From positions 4,154,001 through 4,218,000 of the forward strand of contig NZ_JAUSZX010000001.1 in the NCBI RefSeq assembly GCF_030818015.1: a stretch of 64,000 bases of DNA, written 5' to 3'. The translations under genes and the position numbers were made by a program. This document shows, piece after piece, positions 16,576-25,273 of this stretch. Origin of the DNA: Arthrobacter globiformis (lineage in GTDB: Bacteria > Actinomycetota > Actinomycetes > Actinomycetales > Micrococcaceae). Numbering within the stretch: the first letter of the stretch is position 1; the number at the start of each line of letters is the position of its first letter. The notes under the pieces were generated by a model, which did not search any database, had not been told where the DNA came from, and saw only the letters and a program-made list of their open reading frames with translations.

Positions 16576-17184
16576 CTGGCGCTCCTGCCACACCGTGTCC
16601 GCAGTACGGACGCACGCGGGGCGTCAAACCCCGCGTACAACTAGGAGACCTGTGTGACAAGCGTAACTAATTGGCGCCCGGCTGTCAGCAGGCCGTGTTG
16701 TCAGCAGGGCCCGGCTGCGCCGCGGATAATCGCCGCGGACAACAAGGCGCATACGAAGGGACGGCCTCCGCTCGTTGAGCCGGAGACCGTCCGCGAGAGG
16801 ATCCGGACGCTGCTGCCGTGCGCTGTTTGGCGCGGTGGCGCGCTCCCGGGCTAACCGCCCCTTCTGGCAGCCAAATTGAAGCCCCGGGTCCTCCCGTTCA
16901 CCGCCAGCCGCGACGGCTGGCTGTAAATGTTTTATAGCACCGGCCCCGCCCCGCCACAAGGGTTCCGCCGCGGTTTCTTCCTTCCGGATTTCGCACCGTC
17001 AGGGCAGGGAATTCAGGGCTTGCGACGGCGAACGGACAGCTGTTCCGGCAGCGTCGCCGCAAGCTCGGGGTGCTGGCCGCAGGCTTTGGGTGCTATTGCT
17101 CGGCCCGGCGGCCCGGGAGTATTTTAAGCGTGGGATTGAGCTCAAGCAGCAGGGCACCGATGCCCCCTAACCAGGAGCACGTTA
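16576..17184. other. Gene-poor interval with one hairpin and a doubtful 66-aa frame
   Basis: No convincing gene lies here. GTG 16654, behind AGGAGA, opens a 66-codon frame to 16854 with no recognisable family. Inside it is an inverted repeat, GGACGGCCTCCG at 16759-16770 and CGGAGACCGTCC at 16781-16792, without a T-run. The rest probably holds the promoters of the genes at 16575 (minus) and 17185 (plus). Confidence 0.4.
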
Positions 17185-17607
17185 ATGACGACTATCTCCA
17201 ATGCCCACCTGCCCGGCGAAGCGCAGCGCCCCTCCGGCGACCCCTTGTGGTGCTCCCAGTGCCAGACGGATGAACACCTTATCGTCGAATCGATTGAGGC
17301 CCTTCATCCGGCACAAGAAGGCATGGTGGACGTGTCCTACACCTGCGTGGAATGCGACCAGTTCTACGCCCACCCGGCCGGAGTCCACGACGTGGCAGGC
17401 GTCCTGAACCGCCACGGTCAGGTGATGGGCGTGCTGCAGTTCGGCGGCGAATACTTCCATTGTGGAACGCCGATGGCCTCGGTCAGCTCGGGAACCAGCA
17501 GCATCTACGGCACGGAGCTCGGCCGGCGCCGCACCATCCACGACGTGCACCTGCCCACCCGGCTGCTGCGCTGCGGCTGCGGGTTCCAAATGGAAGTGCC
17601 GGACTGA
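17185..17607 (+). CDS. Cys-rich putative zinc-ribbon protein (140 aa)
   Basis: ATG 17185 follows AGGAGC with good spacing. The product has paired cysteines CSQC (about residue 23), CVEC (about 53), HCG and a C-terminal CGCG, spaced as in zinc-ribbon folds, with no membrane segment. I do not recognise a named family. It may be a small zinc-binding regulatory or structural protein. A CBS-domain gene follows in the same direction 69 bases later. Confidence 0.75.
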   Translation: MTTISNAHLPGEAQRPSGDPLWCSQCQTDEHLIVESIEALHPAQEGMVDVSYTCVECDQFYAHPAGVHDVAGVLNRHGQVMGVLQFGGEYFHCGTPMASVSSGTSSIYGTELGRRRTIHDVHLPTRLLRCGCGFQMEVPD

Positions 17608-17676
17608 ACGGGTGCCGAACTGAACGAAGCGCGGCAGCCCGCCGTCGTACGAGCACCAAACGTGAGGAGAACGGCA

Positions 17677-18093
17677 ATGTCGATCCTGGCACGCGACATC
17701 ATGACCGGCGGCGCAGAATGCATTGGCGTCAATGAAACCCTTGAGCAGGCGGCCAGGAAGATGAAGGATCTCGACGTCGGATCCCTCCCGATCTGCGGCG
17801 AGGACAACCGGCTCAAGGGCATGCTCACCGACCGGGATATCGTGGTCCGCTGCCTGGCCGACGGCGGCGACCCCAAGAGCACCAAGGCCGGCGACCTCGC
17901 CGAGGGAAAACCGGTGACCATCGGCGCCGACGACACCATTGAGGAAGCCATCAGGACCATGCAGCAGCACCAGGTGAGGAGGCTGCCGGTCATCGACGGC
18001 CACGACCTGGTCGGGATGCTCAGCCAGGCCGACATCGCCCGGAACTACCCGGAGGACCGGGTGGGCGAACTGGTGGAGTTCATTTCCTTCTAA
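17677..18093 (+). CDS. CBS-pair domain protein
   Basis: ATG 17677 follows GAGGAGA and is preferred to GTG 17662, which overlaps that site. The 138 residues are two CBS motifs: one opens ILARDIMTGG and runs to TDRDIVVRCLADG (about 5-62), the other starts AGDLAEGKPVTIGADD and runs to LVGMLSQADIARNYPED (about 70-132). CBS pairs bind adenosine nucleotides; in actinobacteria stand-alone forms are often general-stress or dormancy proteins. No catalytic domain is attached. Confidence 0.9.
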   Translation: MSILARDIMTGGAECIGVNETLEQAARKMKDLDVGSLPICGEDNRLKGMLTDRDIVVRCLADGGDPKSTKAGDLAEGKPVTIGADDTIEEAIRTMQQHQVRRLPVIDGHDLVGMLSQADIARNYPEDRVGELVEFISF

Positions 18094-18195
18094 GCGCCGG
18101 CGTCGGACGCGTATTCATGAACCTTCCGCCGAAACTCCGAAGCGAGCAAGTTATAAGCGGCGGCACACAGGTTACAAATGTTGCTTATCCTGAGA

Positions 18196-18213
18196 TACTA
18201 ATCATGCTTACTA
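18196..18213 (+). promoter_or_regulatory. Palindromic operator/promoter, site 2
   Basis: TACTAATCATGCTTACTA is an 18-bp imperfect palindrome centred on CATG, and its right end forms the -10-like TACTAT. It lies 36 bp upstream of the start codon at 18249. It matches sites 1, 3 and 4 at 2637, 24412 and 58342. Confidence 0.65.
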
Positions 18214-18248
18214 TATTCATGCCAGCATCGGACAACGCAGGAGAGCCT

Positions 18249-18614
18249 ATGCGCAGACTGCTCGCTACTTTCACCGCCATACTCGCCCTCGCCGGTGCCG
18301 GGCTTTCGCTCGCTGCGCCGTCCAACGCAGCGCCCGTCCCGGGTTCCTCGGCACTGTCCGCCGTCCCGGCGGGCAGCTCTGTGCAGGTTCATGCGGGCAC
18401 GTCCGATGCGGCCGGAACACCCTCGCCCACCGGAACGTCTTCACCGTCTGCTACGCCGTCCGAGCCTCCTGCCAACCCAGGCACAGGAGAACCGGCAGAG
18501 TCGGAAACCAACCGCCTCGAATACGCCCCGTACGTTATCGCGGCGGTATTGATCATCACTCTCCTCGTCGTTTTTATCTGGCGCCGCCGCCGCGGGAACA
18601 AAACCGTGGTCTAA
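18249..18614 (+). CDS. Small secreted or type I membrane protein (Ser/Thr/Pro-rich)
   Basis: ATG 18249 follows AGGAGAG and gives a clean signal peptide (MRRLLATFTAILALAGAGLS and cleavage near SNAAP). The upstream in-frame ATG at 18117 would place the palindromic operator inside the gene and is rejected. The 121-residue protein has a Ser/Thr/Pro/Gly-rich extracellular linker, one C-terminal transmembrane helix (YVIAAVLIITLLVVFIW) and an RRRR stop-transfer signal. There is no LPXTG motif. Its function is unknown; the operator links it to the stress set. Confidence 0.72.
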   Translation: MRRLLATFTAILALAGAGLSLAAPSNAAPVPGSSALSAVPAGSSVQVHAGTSDAAGTPSPTGTSSPSATPSEPPANPGTGEPAESETNRLEYAPYVIAAVLIITLLVVFIWRRRRGNKTVV

Positions 18615-18698
18615 GCGCCGCAGAAAACGGGCGTCCTTAATAAGGCACATCAAAGTCAATTCCCGTTTCAACCAATTCCAATTGAAGGAGTAGGCGCC

Positions 18699-19163
18699 AT
18701 GACCACCATGGGCAGCGCGGCCGGTGCAAGGTCCCGGCTGCAACGGGCGGCACAGGTCGTCGGAGCAGTTTTCGTGCTCGTCGGCATCCTGGGGTTCATT
18801 CCCGGCATCACCTCGAACTACGCGTCACTGGGAATGGCCGGTCCCGCCTCCGACGCCCTGCTTCTGGGCGTCTTCCAGGTATCGATCCTGCACAACATCG
18901 TCCACCTCCTCTTCGGCGTGGCCGGCCTGCTCATGGGACGGACGCCGGGACAGGCAAGGAGCTACCTGTTGTATGGCGGCGTCATCTACCTGGTCCTCTG
19001 GCTGTACGGCCTGCTGATCGGCCACGAGACCGCGGCGAACTTCGTTCCCGTCAACACCGCTGACAACTGGCTGCACTTCCTGCTGGGCGTTGGGATGATC
19101 GGACTCGCCCTGCTGCTGTCCCGCGACACCAGGAGGGTCCACGGTCCCGCCACGGGCCATTAA
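18699..19163 (+). CDS. DUF4383 family membrane protein
   Basis: The 154-residue protein has four transmembrane helices and the DUF4383 pattern: VVGAVFVLVGILGFIPGIT, ILHNIVHLLFGVAGLLMGR with its HN-x2-H motif, YGGVIYLVLWLYGLL, and NWLHFLLGVGMIGLALLL with NWLH. The function is unknown; the family is common in stress-responsive gene sets of actinobacteria. It lies 84 bases after the gene at 18249 in the same direction. CCTTAATAAGG, a small palindrome, is in the spacer. Confidence 0.9.
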   Translation: MTTMGSAAGARSRLQRAAQVVGAVFVLVGILGFIPGITSNYASLGMAGPASDALLLGVFQVSILHNIVHLLFGVAGLLMGRTPGQARSYLLYGGVIYLVLWLYGLLIGHETAANFVPVNTADNWLHFLLGVGMIGLALLLSRDTRRVHGPATGH

Positions 19164-19293
19164 CCAGTAAACCTTTTGCGGGGGTGCCGCAGGCGCTATC
19201 CTGATGCCGTCGGTTCTGTGAACCGCTCACGGTCCGGCCGGCACCCTCGCCCCAAACGGGGCGTCGAAGCGCGATGCCGGGGAGTGGCAGACG

Positions 19294-21042
19294 ATGACCG
19301 CATATCAGCAACCAGCAGGCACCACCACTGAGGCCCCCAGAGTAGTGCCCCGCCGCAAGGGCAACATGGTGGTCAAGTGGATCACGTCCACCGACCACAA
19401 GACGATCGGTTACATGTACCTGATCGCATCCTTCGTGTTCTTCTGCCTGGGCGGTGTGATGGCTTTGCTCATCCGCGCCGAACTCTTCGAACCCGGCATG
19501 CAAGTTCTGGTGACGAAGGAGCAGTACAACCAGCTGTTCACCATGCATGGCACGGTCATGCTGCTGATGTTCGCCACCCCGCTGTTCGCCGGGTTCACCA
19601 ATGTGATCATGCCCCTGCAGATCGGCGCGCCCGACGTCGCGTTCCCCCGCCTTAACGCGCTGGCCTTCTGGTTTTTCCTGTTCGGCTCAACGATTGCGGT
19701 GTCCGGCTTCATCACCCCGCAGGGATCCGCATCCTTCGGCTGGACGGTGTACGCGCCACTTAACAACACCACGTTCACACCCGGCATCGGCGGTGACCTG
19801 TGGGTCTTCGGCCTGGCACTGTCCGGCTTCGGCACCATCCTGGGTGCGGTCAACTTCATCACCACGGTGGTCTGCATGCGGGCCCCCGGCATGACCATGT
19901 GGCGCATGCCGATCTTCACCTGGAACGTCTTCATCACATCCGTCCTAGTACTGATGGCCTTCCCGCCGCTGGCCGCAGCACTCTTCGCCATCGGCGCGGA
20001 CCGCCGTTTCGGCGCCCACATCTATGACCCGGAGAACGGCGGGGCGTTGTTGTTCCAGCACCTGTTCTGGTTCTTCGGGCACCCCGAGGTGTACATCATC
20101 GCGCTGCCGTTCTTCGGCATCGTGTCCGAGATCTTCCCGGTCTTCAGCCGCAAGCCGATCTTCGGCTACAAGGGCCTGGTCTACGCGACCATCGCCATCG
20201 CCGCCCTGTCGGCCACGGTCTGGGCCCACCACATGTACGTCACCGGCTCCGTGCTGCTGCCGTTCTTCGCGCTCATGACCATGTTCATCGCCGTTCCCAC
20301 CGGCGTGAAGTTCTTCAACTGGATCGGCACCATGTGGGGCGGCTCACTGACCTTTGAGACCCCGATGCTGTGGGCCATCGGCTTCCTCATCACGTTCCTC
20401 TTCGGCGGTCTGACTGGCATTATCCTGGCCTCGCCGCCGCTGGACTTCCATGTCTCCGACTCCTACTTCGTGGTGGCCCATTTCCACTACGTGGTGTTCG
20501 GCACCGTGGTGTTCGCTATGTTCGCCGGCTTCTACTTCTGGTGGCCGAAGTGGACGGGAAAGATGCTCAACGAGCGCCTCGGCAAAATCCACTTCTGGAT
20601 GCTGCTCGTGGGCTTCCACGCCACGTTCCTGATCCAGCACTGGCTCGGCGTTGAAGGCATGCCCCGCCGCTACGCCGACTACATGCCGCAGGACAACTTC
20701 ACGGCCATGAACCAGTTCTCGACCTTTGGTTCCTTCCTGCTGGGCGCCTCGCTGATTCCGTTTTTCTGGAATGTCTTTATTACGGCCCGCAGCAAGGAAA
20801 AGGTGGAAGTCGACGATCCGTGGGGTTTCGGGGCTTCCCTGGAATGGGCCACGTCCTGCCCGCCGCCCCGGCACAATTTCACCTCTCTGCCGCGCATCCG
20901 CTCCGAGCGTCCGGCCCTGGACCTTCACCATCCCGAGTTGCGCGTCCGCGAACATGACCCCGTGCACTCGCCGGCCGCCGACGTTCTGGGCGCGGCGGAC
21001 ATCGGCGAGCGCGACGTGCGGGACCCCAACCCCGACCGCTAG
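19294..21042 (+). CDS. ctaD: Cytochrome c oxidase subunit I (aa3-type)
   Basis: The 582-residue protein is a full-length subunit I. Heme a and a3/CuB ligands are visible in TMHGTVMLL (about residue 85), [17 protein letters not shown] (CuB His with the cross-linked Tyr), WAHHMYVTG and [11 protein letters not shown]. These residues define the proton-pumping oxygen-reduction core. Subunits II, III and IV are not adjacent, so this is either an additional copy or a separated ctaD. Ribosome binding is by GGGGAGTGG upstream. A strong terminator follows. Confidence 0.95.
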   Translation: MTAYQQPAGTTTEAPRVVPRRKGNMVVKWITSTDHKTIGYMYLIASFVFFCLGGVMALLIRAELFEPGMQVLVTKEQYNQLFTMHGTVMLLMFATPLFAGFTNVIMPLQIGAPDVAFPRLNALAFWFFLFGSTIAVSGFITPQGSASFGWTVYAPLNNTTFTPGIGGDLWVFGLALSGFGTILGAVNFITTVVCMRAPGMTMWRMPIFTWNVFITSVLVLMAFPPLAAALFAIGADRRFGAHIYDPENGGALLFQHLFWFFGHPEVYIIALPFFGIVSEIFPVFSRKPIFGYKGLVYATIAIAALSATVWAHHMYVTGSVLLPFFALMTMFIAVPTGVKFFNWIGTMWGGSLTFETPMLWAIGFLITFLFGGLTGIILASPPLDFHVSDSYFVVAHFHYVVFGTVVFAMFAGFYFWWPKWTGKMLNERLGKIHFWMLLVGFHATFLIQHWLGVEGMPRRYADYMPQDNFTAMNQFSTFGSFLLGASLIPFFWNVFITARSKEKVEVDDPWGFGASLEWATSCPPPRHNFTSLPRIRSERPALDLHHPELRVREHDPVHSPAADVLGAADIGERDVRDPNPDR

Positions 21043-21080
21043 CAGGCGCTTTTCGCCGAGGCCCCCGAGGCTCCTCCGGC

Positions 21081-21128
21081 ACACGCTGAGGCCCCGGACT
21101 CCATCGAGAGTCCGGGGCCTCAGCGTGT
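21081..21128. terminator. Long-stem hairpin terminator after ctaD
   Basis: A perfect 21-bp inverted repeat (21081-21101 and 21108-21128, with core GAGGCCCCGGACTC) encloses a 6-base loop. It lies 39 bases after the ctaD stop, and only a loose T-rich stretch follows. It can also serve the convergent gene at 21164. Confidence 0.85.
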
Positions 21129-21163
21129 ATTCAGTTCTATTTCAACTTAACCAGCGGCCCGCC

Positions 21164-21508
21164 TCAAGCAGCCGCGGCGACCGCGTAGCGGCTGGCTGCG
21201 GCGCCGTCGGCCGGGGCCAGGACGCGGACGTTGCATTCGGACTGCTGCGGATCGATGGAACGTGGAAGGTGGTGCGTTTTGGAGCATTCCCGCAGCTGTT
21301 CAAGTGCGACGGGTTCGACACGGGCGTGGCTGACATCGACGACGAGCTGCAGGCCCTGACGGAGGTGGTTGGCGCGTTTCATAACGACGTAAAGAGCTTG
21401 GATGCTTTGGGCGGTTACATGTCCCTGGGCGGCGACCTGAGCCTCGCCGCAGTCGAGGTCCACGCGGACCAGTACCTTGAGCTTCTGGTTCAAAACTTCT
21501 CCCCTCAT
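21164..21508 (-). CDS. Hypothetical STAS-like protein (114 aa)
   Basis: The minus-strand frame has a beta/alpha pattern similar to STAS domains: KLKVLVRVDLDCGEAQVAAQ, GHVTAQSIQALYVVMKRAN, GLQLVVDVSHARVEPVALEQL. This is the strand-helix-strand-helix order of anti-sigma antagonists. A low-complexity Ala-rich C-terminus follows. It is convergent with ctaD across the hairpin terminator. The STAS assignment is by pattern only; it might bind a partner switch protein. Confidence 0.5.
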   Translation of the reverse strand: MRGEVLNQKLKVLVRVDLDCGEAQVAAQGHVTAQSIQALYVVMKRANHLRQGLQLVVDVSHARVEPVALEQLRECSKTHHLPRSIDPQQSECNVRVLAPADGAAASRYAVAAAA

Positions 21509-21603
21509 GCGCGGCCGCGACGCTGCGACCGGATATAACCCTAGCGTGCATGTGACTCAGGTAACAGGAAAATTCTGAATGTTGCAGAAATGGGACTTTC
21601 GCG

Positions 21604-21671
21604 AATGGTCCCCGGACACGCAAATGGTCCGGGGACGCGTGGATTCCAGCGTCCCCGGACCATTTGTGCGT
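21604..21671. repeat. Intergenic inverted repeat (AATGGTCCGGGGACGC)
   Basis: CAAATGGTCCGGGGACGC (21621-21638) is mirrored perfectly at 21649-21666 around a 10-base loop, an 18-bp stem that extends imperfectly outward. A further direct copy of AATGGTCC lies at 21604. The unit differs in sequence from the 32-bp arrays. It could terminate transcription on either strand. Confidence 0.85.
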
Positions 21672-21711
21672 CCTTACGTGTTCGACGACGACGGTCGCCC
21701 TCGTGGGCTGC

Positions 21712-21894
21712 TCAGCTGCGGGTCGGGTCCGGACGCAGCGGCTCAGGGCCGGGGTCGGGCACCGGAAGCGGGCCGGGCGGCTCCGGCGCGGGGATGGGGT
21801 TGGGCGGTGCGGGACGGGACGGGTCCGGCCGCATGGGATCGGGCCCTGGCTCCGGCGGGAACGGCTCTGGTTCGTGCACTGGCGGGATGGTCAT
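21712..21894 (-). CDS. Small proline-rich protein (60 aa)
   Basis: The minus-strand ATG follows a strong GAGGGGG site. The product is about 45% proline, beginning MTIPPVHEPEPFPPEPGPDP and continuing in P-x-P units with Glu, Asp and Arg, with no signal peptide or membrane helix. It lies wholly between the STAS-like gene and the divergent peptidase gene. I do not know a function; the ribosome binding site and isolated position are the evidence. Confidence 0.5.
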   Translation of the reverse strand: MTIPPVHEPEPFPPEPGPDPMRPDPSRPAPPNPIPAPEPPGPLPVPDPGPEPLRPDPTRS

Positions 21895-22064
21895 GCTTCC
21901 CCCTCAAAGGCTCGTGTGGGTTCCTATTGCTAACGCGTTCAGGATACGCCCGGCGCCGGAGCGGGGACAGGGCCCCGGCCGGCTTGCGGGAGCGTCAAAA
22001 GCCAGCCTCTCCCCCGGTAGCGAACGGCCGCCCAAATGTCAGAGCGGCTCTATATATTGAGGGA

Positions 22065-24290
22065 ATGACCCACACTCCGCTGCAGCAACCCGCAAGCTCC
22101 TCCGCCGTTGCCACGCCCCGGCCGCCCGTCGCCAAGAGGGTGCCCACAGAGCGCACGCACCACGGGGATACTTTCGTGGACCAGTACGAGTGGCTGCGGG
22201 ACAAGGAGTCCGAGGAGGTCGTGGCGCACCTGAAGGCCGAGAACGCATACCAGGAGGCCCTCACGGCACACCAGGAACCGCTGCGCGAGGCCATCTTCCA
22301 GGAGATCAAGGGCCGGACCAAAGAGACAGACCTGTCCGTTCCGAACCGTAAGGACGACTGGTGGTACTTCAGCCGCTCCGTCGAGGGCAAGGAATACGGC
22401 ATCCAGTGCCGCGTCCGGGCCCAAAACGCTGGCAACCCGGTGGCGGACTGGACTCCGCCGGCGGTAGAGGCCGGCGTCGAAATCCCTGGCGAAGAAGTCC
22501 TGCTGGACGGCAACGTCGAAGCCGAAGGCAAGCCGTTCTTCTCGGTGGGCGGCACAGCTGTGACCATCGACGGACACCTTTACGCCTACGCCGTGGACAA
22601 CGCTGGCGACGAGCGGTTCACCCTGCGGATCAAGGACCTGCGGACCGGGGAACTGCTGCCGGATGTCATTGAGAACGTCTTCTACGGCGTGTCCTTCTCC
22701 CCGGACGGCACCCGCATCTTTTACACCGTGGTGGATGACTCGTGGCGGCCATACCAGGTCAAATCCCACGTCCTGGGAACTCCGGTCACCGACGATGAGG
22801 TGATTTACCAGGAGGACGACGCCGCCATGTGGCTGGGCTTTGAGCTCTCCTCAGACCGGCGCCACCTCGTCCTCGGCATTGGCTGCTCCGAGTACAGCGA
22901 GACGCGCCTGCTGCGCTTTGACGACCCCGACGCCGGCCTGTCCACCGTCATTTCCCGCAACGAACGCGTGCTGTATGAGGCCGAGCCGTTCCTGCTCGAT
23001 GGCCAGGAACGCATCCTGATCACCCACAACCGCGGCGCCGTGAACTCGATGGTCTCGCTTGTGGATCCGGCCGAGCTGTCCAAGCCGCTGGCCGAGCAGC
23101 ACTGGACCACCGTCGTCGAGCATTCCGACGACGTCCGGGTCAACGGTGCGGGGGTCACTTCCACCCACCTCGTGGTCTCGATCCGGAAGGACACCATCGA
23201 GCGCGTCCAGGTGATGTCGCTGTCCGGGCTGGGGACCCCAGCCCAGCAGGCGCCGGTGGAACCCGCGTTCGACGAGGAACTGTACACCGCGGGGGTCGGT
23301 GGCTCCGACTACGAGGCTCCCGTGATCCGACTGGGCTACACGTCCTACTTCACGCCGTCGCGCGTGTATGACTTCGTGCTGCCCACCCCGGAGCAGCCAG
23401 CCGGCGAACTCCTGCTGCGCAAGGAAAGTCCGGTGCTGGGCGGCTACGATGGCTCGGATTACGTGGCCACGCGCGAATGGGCCGAGGCCGCCGACGGCAC
23501 CCGCGTCCCCCTGTCGGTGCTGCGGCACAAAGCCGTCAAGCAGGACTCGACGGCGGCCGGACTGGTTTATGGCTACGGCTCGTACGAGCTCAGCATGGAT
23601 CCGGGTTTCGGCATAGCCCGGCTTTCGCTGCTGGACCGCGGAGTTGTGTTCGTGATTGCCCACATCCGCGGAGGCGGTGAACTCGGCCGGCACTGGTACG
23701 AGGACGGCAAGAAGCTCAGCAAGAAAAACACGTTCACGGACTTCATCGCGGCCACAGACTGGCTGGCGCAGTCCGGCTGGGTGGCTCCGGACCGGATCGC
23801 CGCGCTGGGCGGGTCCGCCGGCGGGCTCCTCATGGGCGCCGTGGCCAACCTCGCCCCGGAGAAGTACGCCGCCATTGTGGCGCAGGTTCCGTTCGTGGAC
23901 GCGCTGAACTCCATCCTGGACCCGGAGCTGCCGCTGTCTGCCCTTGAGTGGGAGGAATGGGGCAACCCCATCACCGATCCCGGGGTGTATGAGTACATGA
24001 AGTCGTACACCCCGTACGAGAACGTCCGCGAGGTGGCCTATCCCAAGATTGCTGCGGTCACATCCTTCAACGACACCCGGGTGCTCTACGTGGAGCCGGC
24101 CAAGTGGGTGCAGGAACTCCGCAACAAGACCACGGGCAGCGAGCCGATCCTCATGAAAATCGAGATGGACGGCGGCCACGGCGGGGCCTCCGGCCGCTAT
24201 GTGCAGTGGCGCGAGCGGGCCTGGGACTACGCTTTCATCGCGGATTCGCTGGGTGCCAAGGAATTGCTGCCAGACGCCGGGCTCAAGTAA
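22065..24290 (+). CDS. ptrB: Prolyl oligopeptidase family (S9) peptidase, oligopeptidase B type
   Basis: ATG 22065 is preferred: the frame runs back to 21579, but that stretch crosses the inverted repeat and the proline-rich minus gene. The 741-residue protein has a seven-bladed propeller (about residues 65-410) and an alpha/beta hydrolase domain with VIAHIRGGGELGRHWYEDGK, the nucleophile in ALGGSAGGLLMGAVAN (Ser), FNDTRVLYVEPAKW (Asp) and GGHGGASGRY (His). This is the S9A oligopeptidase B pattern, cleaving peptides after basic residues in the cytosol. No signal peptide is present. Confidence 0.9.
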   Translation: MTHTPLQQPASSSAVATPRPPVAKRVPTERTHHGDTFVDQYEWLRDKESEEVVAHLKAENAYQEALTAHQEPLREAIFQEIKGRTKETDLSVPNRKDDWWYFSRSVEGKEYGIQCRVRAQNAGNPVADWTPPAVEAGVEIPGEEVLLDGNVEAEGKPFFSVGGTAVTIDGHLYAYAVDNAGDERFTLRIKDLRTGELLPDVIENVFYGVSFSPDGTRIFYTVVDDSWRPYQVKSHVLGTPVTDDEVIYQEDDAAMWLGFELSSDRRHLVLGIGCSEYSETRLLRFDDPDAGLSTVISRNERVLYEAEPFLLDGQERILITHNRGAVNSMVSLVDPAELSKPLAEQHWTTVVEHSDDVRVNGAGVTSTHLVVSIRKDTIERVQVMSLSGLGTPAQQAPVEPAFDEELYTAGVGGSDYEAPVIRLGYTSYFTPSRVYDFVLPTPEQPAGELLLRKESPVLGGYDGSDYVATREWAEAADGTRVPLSVLRHKAVKQDSTAAGLVYGYGSYELSMDPGFGIARLSLLDRGVVFVIAHIRGGGELGRHWYEDGKKLSKKNTFTDFIAATDWLAQSGWVAPDRIAALGGSAGGLLMGAVANLAPEKYAAIVAQVPFVDALNSILDPELPLSALEWEEWGNPITDPGVYEYMKSYTPYENVREVAYPKIAAVTSFNDTRVLYVEPAKWVQELRNKTTGSEPILMKIEMDGGHGGASGRYVQWRERAWDYAFIADSLGAKELLPDAGLK

Positions 24291-24411
24291 GTCTCCGGGC
24301 TCAAGCTCAGCCGACTCCGTGAGGGGTGACGGCGCTGCGAACCAGACTCCCCGTGCGGCGGAAGGGTTTGCCTGGATTCCGCTCTATCCGGAGCCCGGTG
24401 TTTCCAGAAAT

Positions 24412-24429
24412 TAGTAATCCTGCTTACTA
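24412..24429 (+). promoter_or_regulatory. Palindromic operator/promoter, site 3
   Basis: TAGTAATCCTGCTTACTA is an 18-bp imperfect palindrome (centre CCTG in place of CATG), again running into TACTAT. It is 73 bp upstream of the leader-bearing repeat protein gene. It is the best symmetrical match to sites 1, 2 and 4. Confidence 0.65.
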
Positions 24430-24501
24430 TTGACGGGCATACGGGCTCGGTGCAGCTGTCCGCTGGGGGCGGCGAATCCGGCGCCGGAACTGGAGCATAG
24501 C

Positions 24502-25266
24502 GTGAGCAATGAACAGGGACTGACCCCGCTTTCCGACGACGAACTGAATGCGCAGGGGGGCACTGCCCTGCCGGACAAGGAAGTCGCGTCCGTACTCGAC
24601 CTCAACGCCGACCTCGACCTGGGCATCAGCGCAGCTGCGCCGATCGACCTCGCCGTGGCGGCCAACGCGAACGTCGCAGCCCCCATCGACGCCGCGGCCT
24701 CGGCGAACGTTCTGTCCTTCGGTTCAGAGTCGCAGGCCCTCGCTGACCAGGGAGTCATCATCGACCAGGGAATCACCGCCGACGCCACGGCAGACTCCGT
24801 CCAGGACAGCACCATCACCCAAGGGTCAGGCGCAGAGGGCGGGACTGCAGATGCCGGCGGGACTTCGGATGCCGCGGGCACGGGTACCGCCGCAACTGGC
24901 GCCGAGGCAGCCGGTGCAGGCACCGCCGATGCTGCGCCCCTGCCCGACGGGACGCTTCCCGACGGGACCATTCCGGACGGGACAGGTGTCGGCGCCCTTC
25001 CCGTGGATCCGTCCACTGCCCTCGACGGAGACCTCCTCAACGTCAACGTGGACCTCGCGGCCGACGCCGACATCGCCGCCCCGATCAACGGCGCCGTGGC
25101 CGCGAACGCCAACGTCGCAGCGCCCATTGACGCCGCAGTGGCAGCCAACATCGGCTCGATCGACAGCGACGCCTTCGCCGTGGCCCAGCAGGACGCCATC
25201 ATCACCCAGGATATCGACGGCGAGGCCACCGCATCGGCAGATCAGCAGTCCGATCTGCAGCAGTAG
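24502..25266 (+). CDS. Repeat protein with double-glycine-like leader (candidate protease substrate)
   Basis: GTG 24502 begins a 254-residue protein. Residues 7-20 read LTPLSDDELNAQGG, close to the LSxxEL...GG leader of double-glycine exported peptides; there is no Sec signal. After the GG are two homologous Ala/Asp/Asn-rich repeats (about residues 33-100 and 178-250), each with NANVAAPIDAA and an (V/A)II(D/T)Q element, joined by a Gly/Ala/Thr linker with DGTLPDGTIPDGTG. It has no Cys or aromatic-rich core, so it may be fibrous or extended. The next gene begins 7 bases later and encodes an M50 protease with a PqqD-like domain. The role as substrate is inferred. Confidence 0.75.
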   Translation: MSNEQGLTPLSDDELNAQGGTALPDKEVASVLDLNADLDLGISAAAPIDLAVAANANVAAPIDAAASANVLSFGSESQALADQGVIIDQGITADATADSVQDSTITQGSGAEGGTADAGGTSDAAGTGTAATGAEAAGAGTADAAPLPDGTLPDGTIPDGTGVGALPVDPSTALDGDLLNVNVDLAADADIAAPINGAVAANANVAAPIDAAVAANIGSIDSDAFAVAQQDAIITQDIDGEATASADQQSDLQQ

Positions 25267-25273
25267 TTCCTGA

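Noticed and set aside
16654..16854. 66-codon gene
   Set aside because: It has a fair ribosome binding site but no family, and an inverted repeat lies inside; kept only as a remark in the gap entry.
18117..18248. Upstream start of the small secreted protein
   Set aside because: It would put the palindromic operator inside the coding region and hide the clean signal peptide that starts at 18249.
21081..21128. Riboswitch or regulatory RNA at the long hairpin
   Set aside because: It is a simple perfect stem directly after ctaD, better explained as a terminator.
21579..22064. N-terminal extension of the S9 peptidase
   Set aside because: It crosses an inverted repeat and a likely minus-strand gene, and homologues start near MTHTPLQQ.
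22851..24179. 442-codon minus-strand frame opposite the S9 peptidase
   Set aside because: Shadow frame; the plus strand carries the peptidase catalytic residues.
24502..25266. Peptidoglycan-binding protein
   Set aside because: Such a label is sometimes given to Ala/Asp-rich proteins like this, but no known wall-binding motif is visible.
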